38,414 nt of DNA from an uncultured Clostridia bacterium. Its GTDB lineage: Bacteria > Bacillota > Clostridia > Lachnospirales > CAG-274. The notes under the pieces were generated by a model, which saw only the letters and a list, made by a program, of their open reading frames with translations, ran no database searches and was not told the origin of the DNA. The stretch lies in the NCBI GenBank assembly GCA_947591605.1, contig CANQDF010000023.1, positions 1 through 38,414 on the forward strand. The letters run 5' to 3'. A program made the translations under genes and the position numbers. Shown here piece after piece: positions 4,648 to 13,351 of the stretch (its first letter is position 1; every line of letters starts with the position of its first letter).

Positions 4648-6838
4648 CGATTCAATAAATTCACTTAACCCCGAGCAAAAAAAGGCGGTTCTTACAACAG
4701 AGGGACCGCTTTTAATTTTGGCAGGCGCAGGCTCGGGCAAAACAAGGGTGCTTACACACCGCATAGCCTACCTTATAGAGCAGGGTGTGCGCCCATACAA
4801 TATACTTGCCATAACCTTTACCAACAAGGCGGCAAGGGAGATGAAGGAGAGGGTGTGCGCCATTACGCCAGAGGGCGACGATGTATGGGTAAGCACCTTT
4901 CACTCCAGCTGTGTGCGCATTTTAAGGCGTGAGGCGGACAAAATGGGCTATGACAGCCGATTTTCCATTTACGATGCAGACGACAGCGAGAGGCTCATAA
5001 GGGAAATATTAAAGGGTATGAACATAAGCGACAAGGTGCTTAAGCCCTCGTCCGTGCTTGCGGAGATAAGCGCCCAAAAGGACAAGCTCATAGGCCCCGA
5101 AAAATATGCCAAGCTTACCGAAAAGGACTTTCGCCTGAAAAAAATATCCGATATTTACACTGCCTATCAAAAGCACCTTAAAAGCAACAATGCAATGGAT
5201 TTTGACGACCTTATATACGTTTGTACGGAGCTTTTCCGCACCCGTCCCGATGTGCTGGAAAAATGGCAGGACAGGTTCAGATATATATTGGTTGACGAAT
5301 ATCAGGATACAAATGCCTCTCAGTACCGCCTTGTAAGCATGCTTGCGCAAAAATACGGCAACCTTTGCGTTGTGGGTGACGACGACCAGAGCATCTACGG
5401 CTGGAGGGGCGCCGATATACGCAATATACTGGATTTTGAAAAGGACTTTAAAGACACCGTTGTGATAAGACTGGAGCAGAATTACCGCTCCGGCGCAAAT
5501 ATACTCAATGCCGCCAATGCGGTAATAAAAAACAATGTTATGCGCAAGACCAAGACTCTGCGCACGGCTGCGGGCGCAGGCAATATGCTGCACTTTTACA
5601 GGGCTCGCAGCGATATTGAGGAGTCGGCGTTTATAGCGGAAAAAATTGCCGAGGGTGTTTCGCACGGCGGCAGGTACAGCGATTATGCCATACTTTACCG
5701 CAACAACTCACTCTCCAGAGTGCTGGAGGAGGGGCTTATAAGGGCAGGCATACCTTACAGGCTCTTTGGCGGCGTAAGGTTTTACGGCAGGCGTGAGATA
5801 ATGGATATATTGAGCTATTTAAAGGCGATATGCAACCCCGGTGACGATATGCCCATACGCCGTATAATAAACGTGCCAAAGAGGGGCATAGGCGATACGA
5901 CCGTCGCAAAGCTTGCCGAGGCTGCCGAGGAAAACGGCATATCCTTTTACACGGCTCTGCTCAGCGCAGACGCCGTCCCCTCCCTCAAGGGCAAAACAAA
6001 ACAGCTTGAAAAATTTGCCGAGCTGCTTGTCGACCTGCGTGACAAGGCGGAGAGCGAGAGCGTATCCGAGCTTATAGAGGATATACTGGACGATACGGGC
6101 TACCGCAGCGAGCTTGAAAAGGAAAATACAGACGAGGCAAGGGGCAGGCTTGAAAACCTGCAGGAGCTTGTAAACAAGGCTGTGGAATACGAACAGGACA
6201 ATGAAAATGCCGACCTTGCAGGCTTTTTGGAGGAGGTGGCGCTTGTTGCCGATGTGGACGCTTACACGGATAATGCGGACACGGCGGTGCTGATGACGCT
6301 GCATTCCTCAAAGGGTCTGGAGTTCCCTACGGTGTTTATAGCCGCATTTGAGGAGGGCATTTTCCCCGGATTCAGGGCGATCACCTCTGGCAAAGCCTCC
6401 GATATGGAGGAGGAGAGGAGGCTCTGCTATGTCGGTATTACAAGGGCAAAGGAGGAGCTTTACTTTACCTCCGCCCGTGAGAGGATGCAGTACGGCAGCA
6501 GGGTGGCAAACCTGCCCTCACGCTTTCTGGAGGAGATACCGCCCGACATAGTGGAGCATCTGAGCGATGACAGGGCTGCAACGGAAAACAGGCGCAGCTT
6601 TGCCTACGGGGCAAACAGGGTGCGTCCGAAGCCCGTAAACAGCTACCGTATGCCCGAGCCGAAGCAGGCAGTAACGGACTTCGGACCGGGCGACAAGGTA
6701 CGTCATATTAAATTCGGCATAGGCACGGTAGCCGCTATGGAGGAAAAAAGGGACGGCAGCTTTGAGATAACGGTGGATTTTGACAACATGGGCAGGCGCA
6801 CTGTAAACTCTGCCTTTGCAAACCTTAAAAAGGTGTAA
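4640..6838 (+). CDS. pcrA: ATP-dependent DNA helicase PcrA/UvrD
   Basis: A 732-residue superfamily 1A helicase that unwinds DNA 3' to 5' in repair and removes recombinase and stalled polymerases. Visible motifs in order: Q-motif LNPEQKKAV; Walker A AGAGSGKT (28-35); Walker B LVDEYQDTN (about 217-225); motif III GDDDQSIYGWRGAD; motif IV LEQNYRS; motif V MTLHSSKGLEFP (about 550); motif VI CYVGITRA. The C-terminus has the Tudor-like fold GDKVRHIKFGIGTV that contacts RNA polymerase in PcrA. Length and order match PcrA. It overlaps yerC and precedes pepF by 21 bases. Confidence 0.96.
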   Translation: MLNDSINSLNPEQKKAVLTTEGPLLILAGAGSGKTRVLTHRIAYLIEQGVRPYNILAITFTNKAAREMKERVCAITPEGDDVWVSTFHSSCVRILRREADKMGYDSRFSIYDADDSERLIREILKGMNISDKVLKPSSVLAEISAQKDKLIGPEKYAKLTEKDFRLKKISDIYTAYQKHLKSNNAMDFDDLIYVCTELFRTRPDVLEKWQDRFRYILVDEYQDTNASQYRLVSMLAQKYGNLCVVGDDDQSIYGWRGADIRNILDFEKDFKDTVVIRLEQNYRSGANILNAANAVIKNNVMRKTKTLRTAAGAGNMLHFYRARSDIEESAFIAEKIAEGVSHGGRYSDYAILYRNNSLSRVLEEGLIRAGIPYRLFGGVRFYGRREIMDILSYLKAICNPGDDMPIRRIINVPKRGIGDTTVAKLAEAAEENGISFYTALLSADAVPSLKGKTKQLEKFAELLVDLRDKAESESVSELIEDILDDTGYRSELEKENTDEARGRLENLQELVNKAVEYEQDNENADLAGFLEEVALVADVDAYTDNADTAVLMTLHSSKGLEFPTVFIAAFEEGIFPGFRAITSGKASDMEEERRLCYVGITRAKEELYFTSARERMQYGSRVANLPSRFLEEIPPDIVEHLSDDRAATENRRSFAYGANRVRPKPVNSYRMPEPKQAVTDFGPGDKVRHIKFGIGTVAAMEEKRDGSFEITVDFDNMGRRTVNSAFANLKKV

Positions 6839-6859
6839 TATAAAAAACGGAGGTATGCC

Positions 6860-8650
6860 ATGCAAACGGAATGGTCGCTTGAAAATATTTATCCGTCCTT
6901 GGACAGCGCCGAGTTCAAGGAGGACGCAAGGGCATTCGGTGCCGATACGGAAAAGCTCAATACATGGGCAAAAACGGCTTTTTTAAGCTATGACGATGCG
7001 GAAAAGACCCTTTGCGAATATATTGTAATGAAAAATCGGCTGATGTACTATGAAAAGCTTGAAATATATGTAAACCTTGCGCTCAGCACCGACACCTCCG
7101 ACGAGGCTCTTGCCTCGGCGGCGGATATGCTCTCTAAGATCTCGGCGGAGAGTGCGGAGCACGAGGCGCTTTTTGCACGCTGGCTCAAGGGCATGGACAG
7201 GGAGATCCTGGAGGCTGCCCTGCAAAACAATGCCGTGCTCGGCGAACACAGCTATTATATTAAGGAAGCTTTAAACTCTGCGGAGCATATGCTGTCGGAG
7301 GGAGAGGAGCTTATAATATCAAGGCTTAAAAATACAGGCTCGTCACTGTGGAAAAAACAGTGGGAGCAGCTTACATCGGGTACGGAGATCCGTTTTGAAT
7401 ACGGCGGCAGGGAGTATAAGGGCAATCTGTCGGATGTGCGCAACATGGCGTATTCGGACAATGCAGGGCTCAGAAAGGCGGCGTATGAGGCGGAGCTGGC
7501 TTCCTACAGCCGCATTTGCGAGGCAGGCGCCTTTTGTATGAACGGCATAAAGGGCGAGGTCATAACCGTATGCAATTTAAGGGGCTATAGCTCGCCTCTT
7601 GACGAGGCTCTGGAAAAATCACGCATTGACAGGGATATATTAAATGCGCTGCTTACGGCGGTAAAGGGAGCGCTGCCGAGCCTCACACGCTGCCTTGAGG
7701 CAAAGGCTCGGCTTTTGGGCTGCGAGGGCAGCAAGCTGCCCTTTTACGAGCTTTTTGCGCCCGTATCGGAGGACAGAAGCTATACCCCCGAGCAGGCAAG
7801 GGACACGGTAATAAACAGCTTTTACACCTTTTCGGAGGAGCTGGGCGATTTTGCACGCTCTGCCTTTGAAAAGAGGTGGATAGACCTTATGCCCCGCAGG
7901 GGCAAGGTGGGCGGCGCATTTTGCGAGGCGGTGCATTCGATAAAGGAAAGCCGCATACTTGCAAACTTCGGCGGCACCTTCAACGATGCGGTGACCATAG
8001 CGCATGAGCTGGGGCATGCCTATCATGACTCCGGGCTTTACAACGCCTCTCCGCTTAACAGCTTTTATCCCATGCCCGTTGCGGAAACCGCCTCCACATT
8101 CTGCGAGCGCATAGTAATAAACGAAGCCCTAAAGGCTGCGGACGACAAAAGCAGGCTCGTTATACTTGAAAACGATCTCTCGGGCATAATTCAGACAGTT
8201 GCCGATATATACAGCCGTTTTGTTTTTGAGGACAGGGTTTTTGACAAAAGGCGCAGCGGCATATTATCCGCATCCGAGCTTTGCTCGCTTATGCTCTCGG
8301 CGCAGGAGGAGGCATACTGCGGCACTCTGTCACCCGAGAGTATGCACGGCTATATGTGGCTGTGCAAGCCGCATTACTACGATGCGGAGTTTAACTATTA
8401 CAACTTTCCGTATGCCTTTGGCATGCTTCTGGCAAGAGCGCTGTACAATATGTACAAGGCAAAGGGCAGCGATTTTATACCGCTCTATGACAGCTTTTTG
8501 AGCATGTCGGCAGTCAGCTCGCCGCTTGATGCGGCGGCATCGGTCGGCTTTGATCTGCGTGATACGGCTTTCTGGCAGAGCAGCCTTGCCGACGTGCAGA
8601 GGGAAGCCGATGAATTTATTGCCGCCGCAGACGGCATTGTTAAACGATGA
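6860..8650 (+). CDS. pepF: Oligoendopeptidase F (M3 family)
   Basis: A 596-residue cytosolic zinc metallopeptidase of the M3B family that cuts short peptides. The gluzincin motif HELGH is at residues 382-386 (TIAHELGHAYHD), with a third ligand Glu about 25 residues later (VAETASTFCE). The N-terminus WSLENIYPSLDSAEF is the typical PepF opening. FNYYNFPYAFG near the end also fits, because M3 enzymes keep substrate-binding Tyr residues there. No signal peptide. The start follows CGGAGG. It runs in the same direction as pcrA and the genes downstream. Confidence 0.93.
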   Translation: MQTEWSLENIYPSLDSAEFKEDARAFGADTEKLNTWAKTAFLSYDDAEKTLCEYIVMKNRLMYYEKLEIYVNLALSTDTSDEALASAADMLSKISAESAEHEALFARWLKGMDREILEAALQNNAVLGEHSYYIKEALNSAEHMLSEGEELIISRLKNTGSSLWKKQWEQLTSGTEIRFEYGGREYKGNLSDVRNMAYSDNAGLRKAAYEAELASYSRICEAGAFCMNGIKGEVITVCNLRGYSSPLDEALEKSRIDRDILNALLTAVKGALPSLTRCLEAKARLLGCEGSKLPFYELFAPVSEDRSYTPEQARDTVINSFYTFSEELGDFARSAFEKRWIDLMPRRGKVGGAFCEAVHSIKESRILANFGGTFNDAVTIAHELGHAYHDSGLYNASPLNSFYPMPVAETASTFCERIVINEALKAADDKSRLVILENDLSGIIQTVADIYSRFVFEDRVFDKRRSGILSASELCSLMLSAQEEAYCGTLSPESMHGYMWLCKPHYYDAEFNYYNFPYAFGMLLARALYNMYKAKGSDFIPLYDSFLSMSAVSSPLDAAASVGFDLRDTAFWQSSLADVQREADEFIAAADGIVKR

Positions 8651-8695
8651 GGATACAATTGACGATACTTTTACACTAAAAAGAGGTTATTGTTT

Positions 8696-9580
8696 ATGCT
8701 GCAATTTAAAAAAATAGAAATATCGGACAGAGAAAAAGCAAATACCTATTTAAAACGGGTAAATTATTTTATGTGCGTTTACTGCTTTACCGACCTTTTT
8801 ATATGGAGCAGTCAGTACGGCACAAGCATTGCCTATGACGATGATTTTATGTACCTTATGTATACCGAGGGCGGAAAGATATTTTTTTCCGCACCTATGG
8901 GCGACGGCGATTATGCCCGTGCCGTTGACAGCATGGCGGAGATAGCGCATATGCACAATTGTCCGCTTGTAATTACCTCCATACCCGTGCCCGTAAGGGA
9001 AAAGCTGGAGGCTGCCTGCCCCGGACGCTTTGAATATAAGGACGGCCGTGACTGGGGCGATTATATCTACCTTGCGGAAAAGCTTATGTATCTTAAAGGC
9101 AGAAATCTGCACGGCAAGCGCAACCATATAAACAAGTTCATGAGCGAGTACGAGGGCAGATGGACATATGAGGAGCTCACTCAAGACAACATACACGAGT
9201 TTTTTGATTATCAGCTTGAATGGTGCGCCGATAATCCCGATGAGTTTTTGGGGGAAACCTGCGCCGTATCGCTTGCGCTTAAAAATATGGAGGCTCTGGA
9301 GATAAAGGGCGGTATTATGCGCCTTGACGGCAGGCTTATTGCCGTTACGCTCGGCAGCGAGAGCTTTGACGACACCTTTGTGGTGCATATCGAAAAGGCG
9401 GATTCCTCCGTGCCCGGCGCTTATCAGATGATAAATCAGCAGTTTGCGCTGCATAATTTTGAAAAGTATACCTATATAAACCGTGAGGAGGATATGGGTA
9501 TTGAGGGCCTGCGCAAGGCTAAGCTGTCATATTTTCCCGAAATGATAGTTGAAAACTATACTGCGCAGGAAAAACGGTGA
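8696..9580 (+). CDS. DUF2156 family protein (GNAT-like)
   Basis: The 294-residue product starts at the ATG 9 bases after AGAGG; a TTG at 8690 is less likely. It has the DUF2156 pattern shared with the C-terminal domain of phosphatidylglycerol lysyltransferases: an N-terminal half with FCFTD-like YCFTDLFIWSSQYG, the pivot LKGRNLHGKRNHINKF, and a second GNAT-like fold (GGIMRLDGRLIAVTLGSES, then VHIEKAD, GAYQMINQQFA, YINREEDMGIEGLRKAK). These stand-alone proteins lack membrane helices. Aminoacyl or acyl transfer is the family expectation, but no substrate is known. Overlaps the next gene by 4 bases (GTGA). Confidence 0.88.
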   Translation: MLQFKKIEISDREKANTYLKRVNYFMCVYCFTDLFIWSSQYGTSIAYDDDFMYLMYTEGGKIFFSAPMGDGDYARAVDSMAEIAHMHNCPLVITSIPVPVREKLEAACPGRFEYKDGRDWGDYIYLAEKLMYLKGRNLHGKRNHINKFMSEYEGRWTYEELTQDNIHEFFDYQLEWCADNPDEFLGETCAVSLALKNMEALEIKGGIMRLDGRLIAVTLGSESFDDTFVVHIEKADSSVPGAYQMINQQFALHNFEKYTYINREEDMGIEGLRKAKLSYFPEMIVENYTAQEKR

Positions 9581-10353
9581 CAGGCTTTGCCCTCCCCTCG
9601 GACACGGGGGAGATACGTGCTTTGTGGGATAGTTGCTTTCCGGAGGAGCCGGAGTTCAGCGACCTGTTTTTTGCAAAAATGTTTAAAAGCGATACCTGCC
9701 TTGTGCTGCGTGAGGACGGTATTATAAAAGCTATGGCGCAGATGCTGCCCTACGAGCTTAAGGACGTGGGCAAGGTAACCTATATATACGGCGCAGCAAC
9801 ACACCCCGACTTCCGCAGGCAGGGGCTTATGCGCCGTCTGCTGGAGGCGTCCTTTGAGCTTGACAAAAAAAGGGGCTTTGCCGCCTCCATACTTATACCT
9901 GCCAACGAGGCTTTGTATGGTTTTTACGCAAGGCTTGGCTACAAGACAAGGTTTTATATCCGGGAGGGCAAGCCCCGTATGAGCGGTGCCGACCTTACAG
10001 GCTATGCTCTAAGAGCTGCCTCGGAGGAGGATATAGCCTTTATGGACGCCCTTTACCGCAGAGAGCTTGGCACGGGATACATAGTGCGCAGCCGCAGCTT
10101 TTGGGCGGAGCAGATAAGTATGTTCCGTGAGCTGGGCGGAGATGCGCTGATACTTACAAAGGACAGCAGGGCTGTGGGCTACGGCTTTTTGTCGGACGGC
10201 TTTTTGCAGGAGGCATTCGGAAACCCCGATGTGACCGCAGCGCTTGCGGGTGCGGATAAATACGCAGGCTGCGGAGGAGATACCCCCATAGGTATGGCAT
10301 ATGCCTATAAGCCCCTGCCCGAAAAAATGTATCTTAATCTCATGTACAATTAA
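9577..10353 (+). CDS. GNAT family N-acetyltransferase
   Basis: A 258-residue acetyltransferase that starts at the GTG of a GTGA overlap with the preceding stop, indicating coupled translation. The acetyl-CoA-binding motif A is visible as AATHPDFRRQGLMRRLLEASF, where RRQGL is the pyrophosphate loop, followed by ILIPANEALYGFYARLGYKT. Length and the second half (SFWAEQISMF...) suggest the two-domain Eis-like type. The substrate is unknown. Last gene of the rightward run from yerC. Confidence 0.88.
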   Translation: MTGFALPSDTGEIRALWDSCFPEEPEFSDLFFAKMFKSDTCLVLREDGIIKAMAQMLPYELKDVGKVTYIYGAATHPDFRRQGLMRRLLEASFELDKKRGFAASILIPANEALYGFYARLGYKTRFYIREGKPRMSGADLTGYALRAASEEDIAFMDALYRRELGTGYIVRSRSFWAEQISMFRELGGDALILTKDSRAVGYGFLSDGFLQEAFGNPDVTAALAGADKYAGCGGDTPIGMAYAYKPLPEKMYLNLMYN

Positions 10354-10356
10354 AAA

Positions 10357-10402
10357 GGGGCGTTGCCGTTTCCTTGGCACCGTCCCTTGGCTCTGTCCTT
10401 TT
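10357..10402 (+). terminator. Weak terminator between convergent genes
   Basis: GGGGCGTTGCC can pair with GGCACCGTCCC, but the T-run (TCCTTTTTTAT) follows only after about 12 bases. It lies between the GNAT stop and the convergent XRE gene. Confidence 0.35.
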
Positions 10403-10705
10403 TTATTTGTTTATAAGCTCTTTTATAAGGAGGGATACTATCTCCGTCTGGCGGGCTGTAAGCTTTTTTATATCCGCCGTGATCCCGTCCGCACTCTCAG
10501 GCTCGGCATTAAAAAAATCTCCGGGAGAAATATTGAGGTATTCGCAAATGTAAAAAAATACCTGCATTGACGGAAATGCCTTTCTGTTTTCAATCCTGTT
10601 TATATAGCTTTCGTTCTGACCTATGGCAAGGCTCATTTCTCTTGCGGAAATATTTTTTGCTATCCTCAGTGCCGACAGCCGCTCGGCAAAAAAATCCTCA
10701 TACAC
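10403..10705 (-). CDS. XRE-family helix-turn-helix regulator
   Basis: The 100-residue product has an N-terminal HTH (FFAERLSALRIAKNISAREM, then SLAIGQNESYINRIENRKAF and PSMQVFFYICEYLNISPGDF) and a C-terminal region TADIKKLTARQTEIVSLLIKEL. I choose the GTG 8 bases after GGAGG; the same frame extends to 10768 without a site. Related short HTH proteins appear across Firmicutes. Their targets are usually local. The palindrome-bearing promoter at 10799-10827 and the operator at 11152-11172 are candidate sites. Confidence 0.85.
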   Translation of the reverse strand: MYEDFFAERLSALRIAKNISAREMSLAIGQNESYINRIENRKAFPSMQVFFYICEYLNISPGDFFNAEPESADGITADIKKLTARQTEIVSLLIKELINK

Positions 10706-10798
10706 TCCCAATACCTCCAAGCTTAAATAATTTATATGCTGTAAGATATTATATGTTATGATGTACATATTAGTAGGATAATGTATGCTGTTTTTATG

Positions 10799-10827
10799 TT
10801 GACATAGGATATTAAATATCTTATAAT
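10799..10827 (+). promoter_or_regulatory. Perfect-consensus promoter with operator palindrome, antisense to the XRE gene
   Basis: TTGACA and TATAAT, both perfect, are spaced by 17 bases, and the spacer contains the palindrome GATATTAAATATC. It points right into the 3' end of the minus-strand XRE gene 10850-11089. No plus-strand gene with a ribosome-binding site follows, so it would make an antisense or untranslated RNA under repressor control. Confidence 0.6.
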
Positions 10828-10849
10828 GTAATAAATCGGGTTTTAAATA

Positions 10850-11089
10850 TCATTTTAAAAGCTCATCGGCGCTTATGCCAAACAGAGAGGCAAATGCACA
10901 AAGCTCAATATCGGTAACAAAGCGTTTGCCCGATTCTATGCGCTGTATGGCGTTTTTATCCACATCAAGCCCGTTTACCTGCAGCAAATCGGCAAGCTCA
11001 CGCTGTGACAAACGCATACCGCATCTTAGGGCGGCTATTTTTTTGCCGCATAAATTATTGCTTCCGTCCGCTGCTTTATTGATAAACAT
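10850..11089 (-). CDS. XRE-family helix-turn-helix regulator
   Basis: 79 residues from the ATG preceded by GGGAGG; a longer frame to 11158 lacks a site. Nearly the whole protein is one HTH domain: CGKKIAALRCGMRLSQRELA, DLLQVNGLDVDKNAIQRIES, GKRFVTDIELCAFASLFGIS. The pattern matches small Cro/CI-like repressors of Firmicutes that recognise short palindromes. It is divergent from the DUF6809-like gene, with a perfect 21-bp palindrome between the two, which it may bind. Confidence 0.85.
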   Translation of the reverse strand: MFINKAADGSNNLCGKKIAALRCGMRLSQRELADLLQVNGLDVDKNAIQRIESGKRFVTDIELCAFASLFGISADELLK

Positions 11090-11151
11090 AGCACCCTCCC
11101 GACATTCTGTAATTGTCATTTTTAATATTATGTGCCATAATAAAACCGAGT

Positions 11152-11172
11152 TTGACATTTAATAAATGTCAA
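11152..11172. promoter_or_regulatory. 21-bp operator palindrome
   Basis: TTGACATTTA and TAAATGTCAA flank a single central A. The left arm begins with a perfect -35 hexamer for the plus strand (TTGACA), although the matching -10 is poor (TGATGT). It lies in the divergent region between an XRE gene and the DUF6809-like gene, so a repressor site is the likely reading. Confidence 0.55.
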
Positions 11173-11205
11173 TTTGATGTGTAATTTTTAAAAGAGGTGA
11201 TTTTT

Positions 11206-11511
11206 TTGGAAGGAAATATTTTAAAATTTCTGGACGGCAGCCTGTTTAACGAGATATATCCGCTGCCCCATACAAAGGAATACGGCGAAATGCTTAAAAA
11301 AATAATATCAAAAAACGAAGATATGTATAACAGTTTATGCGATTTTGACAAGGGGCTTGCGGATAAATACAAAGCGCTTGCGGACGAGTACAGGGAGCTT
11401 TCCGCATACGAGCAGCAGGAGAGCTTTAAAAGCGGTTTTTGTATGGGAGCAAGGCTGACAGCCGAGGTATATTCCGACAGATGCCATGGGACGGATCAAA
11501 ATAACGATTGA
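11206..11511 (+). CDS. DUF6809-like small protein
   Basis: 101 residues from a TTG spaced 8 bases after AGAGG (a GTG at 11197 overlaps the site itself). The pattern ILKFLDGSLFNEIYPLPHTK, then a charged helical middle (ADKYKALADEYRELSAYEQQ), then ESFKSGFCMGARLTAEVYS is that of the DUF6809 family, small helical proteins common in Clostridia with no known role. It is divergent from a small XRE repressor across a palindrome. The family name is from memory. Confidence 0.7.
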   Translation: MEGNILKFLDGSLFNEIYPLPHTKEYGEMLKKIISKNEDMYNSLCDFDKGLADKYKALADEYRELSAYEQQESFKSGFCMGARLTAEVYSDRCHGTDQNND

Positions 11512-11549
11512 TCTGCCGCTTTCGGTAAATATAAAGTATTTCCTGCAAA

Positions 11550-11693
11550 CTCAAAGCGTCGCAGACTAAAATCCGCAGGCGGAATTCACTTCCGCCGAGG
11601 AAAACAGCGAGTTTCAAGGCTCTTTAGAGCTGCTGGAATGAGCTGTTTATACTTCTGTTTATCCTCGAAAAAGTCCGGAAGGACTTTTTCGAC
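11550..11693 (+). repeat. Dispersed intergenic repeat, copy C
   Basis: Carries AAAGCGTCGCAGACTAAAAT, AATTCACTTCCGCCGAGG, AACAGCGAGTTTCAAGG and GGAATGAGCTGTTTAT, all of which recur inverted in copy B. The internal hairpin differs (GGCTCTTTAGAGCTGC here, GGACTTTCAGTCCC there), suggesting the stem matters more than its sequence. It ends with a hairpin TCGAAAAAGTCC / GGACTTTTTCGA. Confidence 0.85.
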
Positions 11694-11694
11694 A

Positions 11695-11739
11695 GTAAAA
11701 CGGGCTGCATTGTATTTTATATACAGCAGCCCGTTTTAC
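11695..11739. terminator. Terminator between convergent transcription units
   Basis: A perfect 14-bp stem GTAAAACGGGCTGC / GCAGCCCGTTTTAC surrounds an AT-rich loop. It lies right after rsfS (minus strand) and after repeat copy C on the plus strand. The A4/T4 tracts are inside the stem ends. Confidence 0.65.
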
Positions 11740-11740
11740 G

Positions 11741-12103
11741 TTAATTTTTGAGTTCCTCATCGGTCAGTACTCTGGCATCGCCCCATATACGTTCAAGATT
11801 GTAAAAATCTCTGTCCTCCTTGTTGAACAGATGCACAACTATCTCTCCAAAATCCAGCAGGAGCCAGCTTTTGGTCTGCATACCCTCGGAGTGGTTCAGC
11901 CTGAAGCCTGCCTTGTATACAGCCTCCTCAACGGCGTCCGCCATTGCCTTGAGCTGATTTGGGTTATTGCCGCCCGCAATTATAAAATAATCCGCAATAG
12001 GTGTTATTTGGGCGGTTTCAAGCACCTTTATATCCAGCGCAAGCTTGTCGTCAAGCGCATTGTATGCCGCTTTTACGGCGTTTAAAATTTTGTTGTCACT
12101 CAA
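11741..12103 (-). CDS. rsfS: Ribosomal silencing factor RsfS
   Basis: A 120-residue RsfS/YbeB/Iojap protein that binds L14 and keeps the 50S subunit from joining the 30S when nutrients are short. Family signatures: ADYFIIAGGNNPNQLKAMAD, then NHSEGMQTKSWLLLDFGEIV and VHLFNKEDRDFYNLERIWGD. Length is normal. It follows the nadD-HD gene by 4 bases, the usual Firmicute order, and is last in the leftward operon. Confidence 0.96.
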   Translation of the reverse strand: MSDNKILNAVKAAYNALDDKLALDIKVLETAQITPIADYFIIAGGNNPNQLKAMADAVEEAVYKAGFRLNHSEGMQTKSWLLLDFGEIVVHLFNKEDRDFYNLERIWGDARVLTDEELKN

Positions 12104-12107
12104 TTTT

Positions 12108-13319
12108 TTATCCTCCCTTGTTTTTGTTTTTGTAAAATTCGGCAGCTCTCAGGCTTAGCGGATGTATAAGCCTGTTTTTTTTGCTGTTGTAGTCTATTGT
12201 ATGGTTGAGCGAAAAATCCATTGCCGCGTCCGTATCCTCATAGGCAAGCGAGCGTATGCGCTCCATGCCGTCAAAGCTCTTGCGTGACGGCTCAAAAAAA
12301 TCCGCAAGGTATATTATCTTTTCCAAAACGGACATATCGGGTCTGCCCGTGGTGTGGTAGCGTATTGCATTTATTATATCCTCATCATTGACGCCGTACT
12401 CCTTTTGGGCAAGCACGGCACCCAGAAAGCTGTGTATAAGGTCGGGCTGCGTTTTTAACACCCTGTCAAGCTCCACCGAATATTTTTTGCAAAGCTCTGC
12501 CGAGCGCTGCCTGCCGAGATCCTTGGCGCAGTCGTGCAAAAGCCCCGCAAGATATGCCTTGTCGGGATCGCAGCCGTAAACGGCGGCAAGCTTTTTTGCT
12601 TCCTCGGCGACCCCTCTTGTATGCAGAAAGCGCTTTGGCGTAAGGGATAGGTACAGCTTTTTCCTTATATCGTCAAAGCCGTCATCCGACTTATACAGCC
12701 CGTTTTTCTCAATATACGAGCAAACGGCGGGCGGCGTTAAAAAGCTTATGCTCATGCCCGCAAACACCCTGTTGCGTATATCCGTTGAGGATATATCCAC
12801 GGCAGGCACCTCGATAAGGCGTATATGCGCACCGTAGTTATTCTTAAGATACAATGCACGGTCCTTAAGCTCCCGTAGCTTTGTGCCGGGACGTGTTACG
12901 GCAATAATGCGGCATAGGCGCATAAGCTCCTTGGGTCTGTACCAGTCGGTTATTTCCGATAGGGCGTCTGCACCTATAATAAAGTATATCTTGCATTTTT
13001 TATCGCACATTGAGCTTAGCTGATTTACCGTGTCGAGCGTATAGGACATGCCCTCCCTGTCCGTTTCTATGCGTGACACGGCAAAGCCGGGCTCGCCGTC
13101 GGCGGCAAGACGGGTCATATCGTACCGTGCATGCGCATCGGTAACGGTGCCTCCCTGCTTGTGCGGCGGATTGCCCGTGGGCATAAAAACAACTCTTTCT
13201 ATGCCCAGCCTTTCCCTCACTGCACGGGCGGTTATAAGGTGCCCGTAATGTATGGGGTCAAAGGTACCGCCCATTATTGCTATTTTTTTGTATCCGTGCA
13301 GATCAAGCTCGTCTTTCAT
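12108..13319 (-). CDS. nadD: NadD nicotinate-nucleotide adenylyltransferase fused to a YqeK-type HD hydrolase
   Basis: The N-terminal part (about residues 10-200) is NadD, which makes deamido-NAD from nicotinate mononucleotide and ATP: GGTFDPIHYGHL near residue 17 is the nucleotidyltransferase motif, and ISSTDIRNR near its end the second. From about residue 215 follows a YqeK-like HD domain with H262-D263 in AGLLHDCAKDLG and an upstream metal His in FLHTRGVAEEA. Such proteins hydrolyse diadenosine tetraphosphate symmetrically. Elsewhere these are two adjacent genes; here one 403-residue protein. I choose ATG 13319 (after TGGAG); the frame also opens at 13370 after AAAGGAC, overlapping mpg. 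Confidence 0.92.
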   Translation of the reverse strand: MKDELDLHGYKKIAIMGGTFDPIHYGHLITARAVRERLGIERVVFMPTGNPPHKQGGTVTDAHARYDMTRLAADGEPGFAVSRIETDREGMSYTLDTVNQLSSMCDKKCKIYFIIGADALSEITDWYRPKELMRLCRIIAVTRPGTKLRELKDRALYLKNNYGAHIRLIEVPAVDISSTDIRNRVFAGMSISFLTPPAVCSYIEKNGLYKSDDGFDDIRKKLYLSLTPKRFLHTRGVAEEAKKLAAVYGCDPDKAYLAGLLHDCAKDLGRQRSAELCKKYSVELDRVLKTQPDLIHSFLGAVLAQKEYGVNDEDIINAIRYHTTGRPDMSVLEKIIYLADFFEPSRKSFDGMERIRSLAYEDTDAAMDFSLNHTIDYNSKKNRLIHPLSLRAAEFYKNKNKGG

Positions 13320-13351
13320 ACTGAATCTCCATGCCGTGTCCTGCGGCTTAT

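Noticed and set aside
5009..6304. Long minus-strand frames (218 and 161 codons) inside pcrA
   Set aside because: Shadows of the helicase gene; all pcrA motifs lie on the plus strand in one frame.
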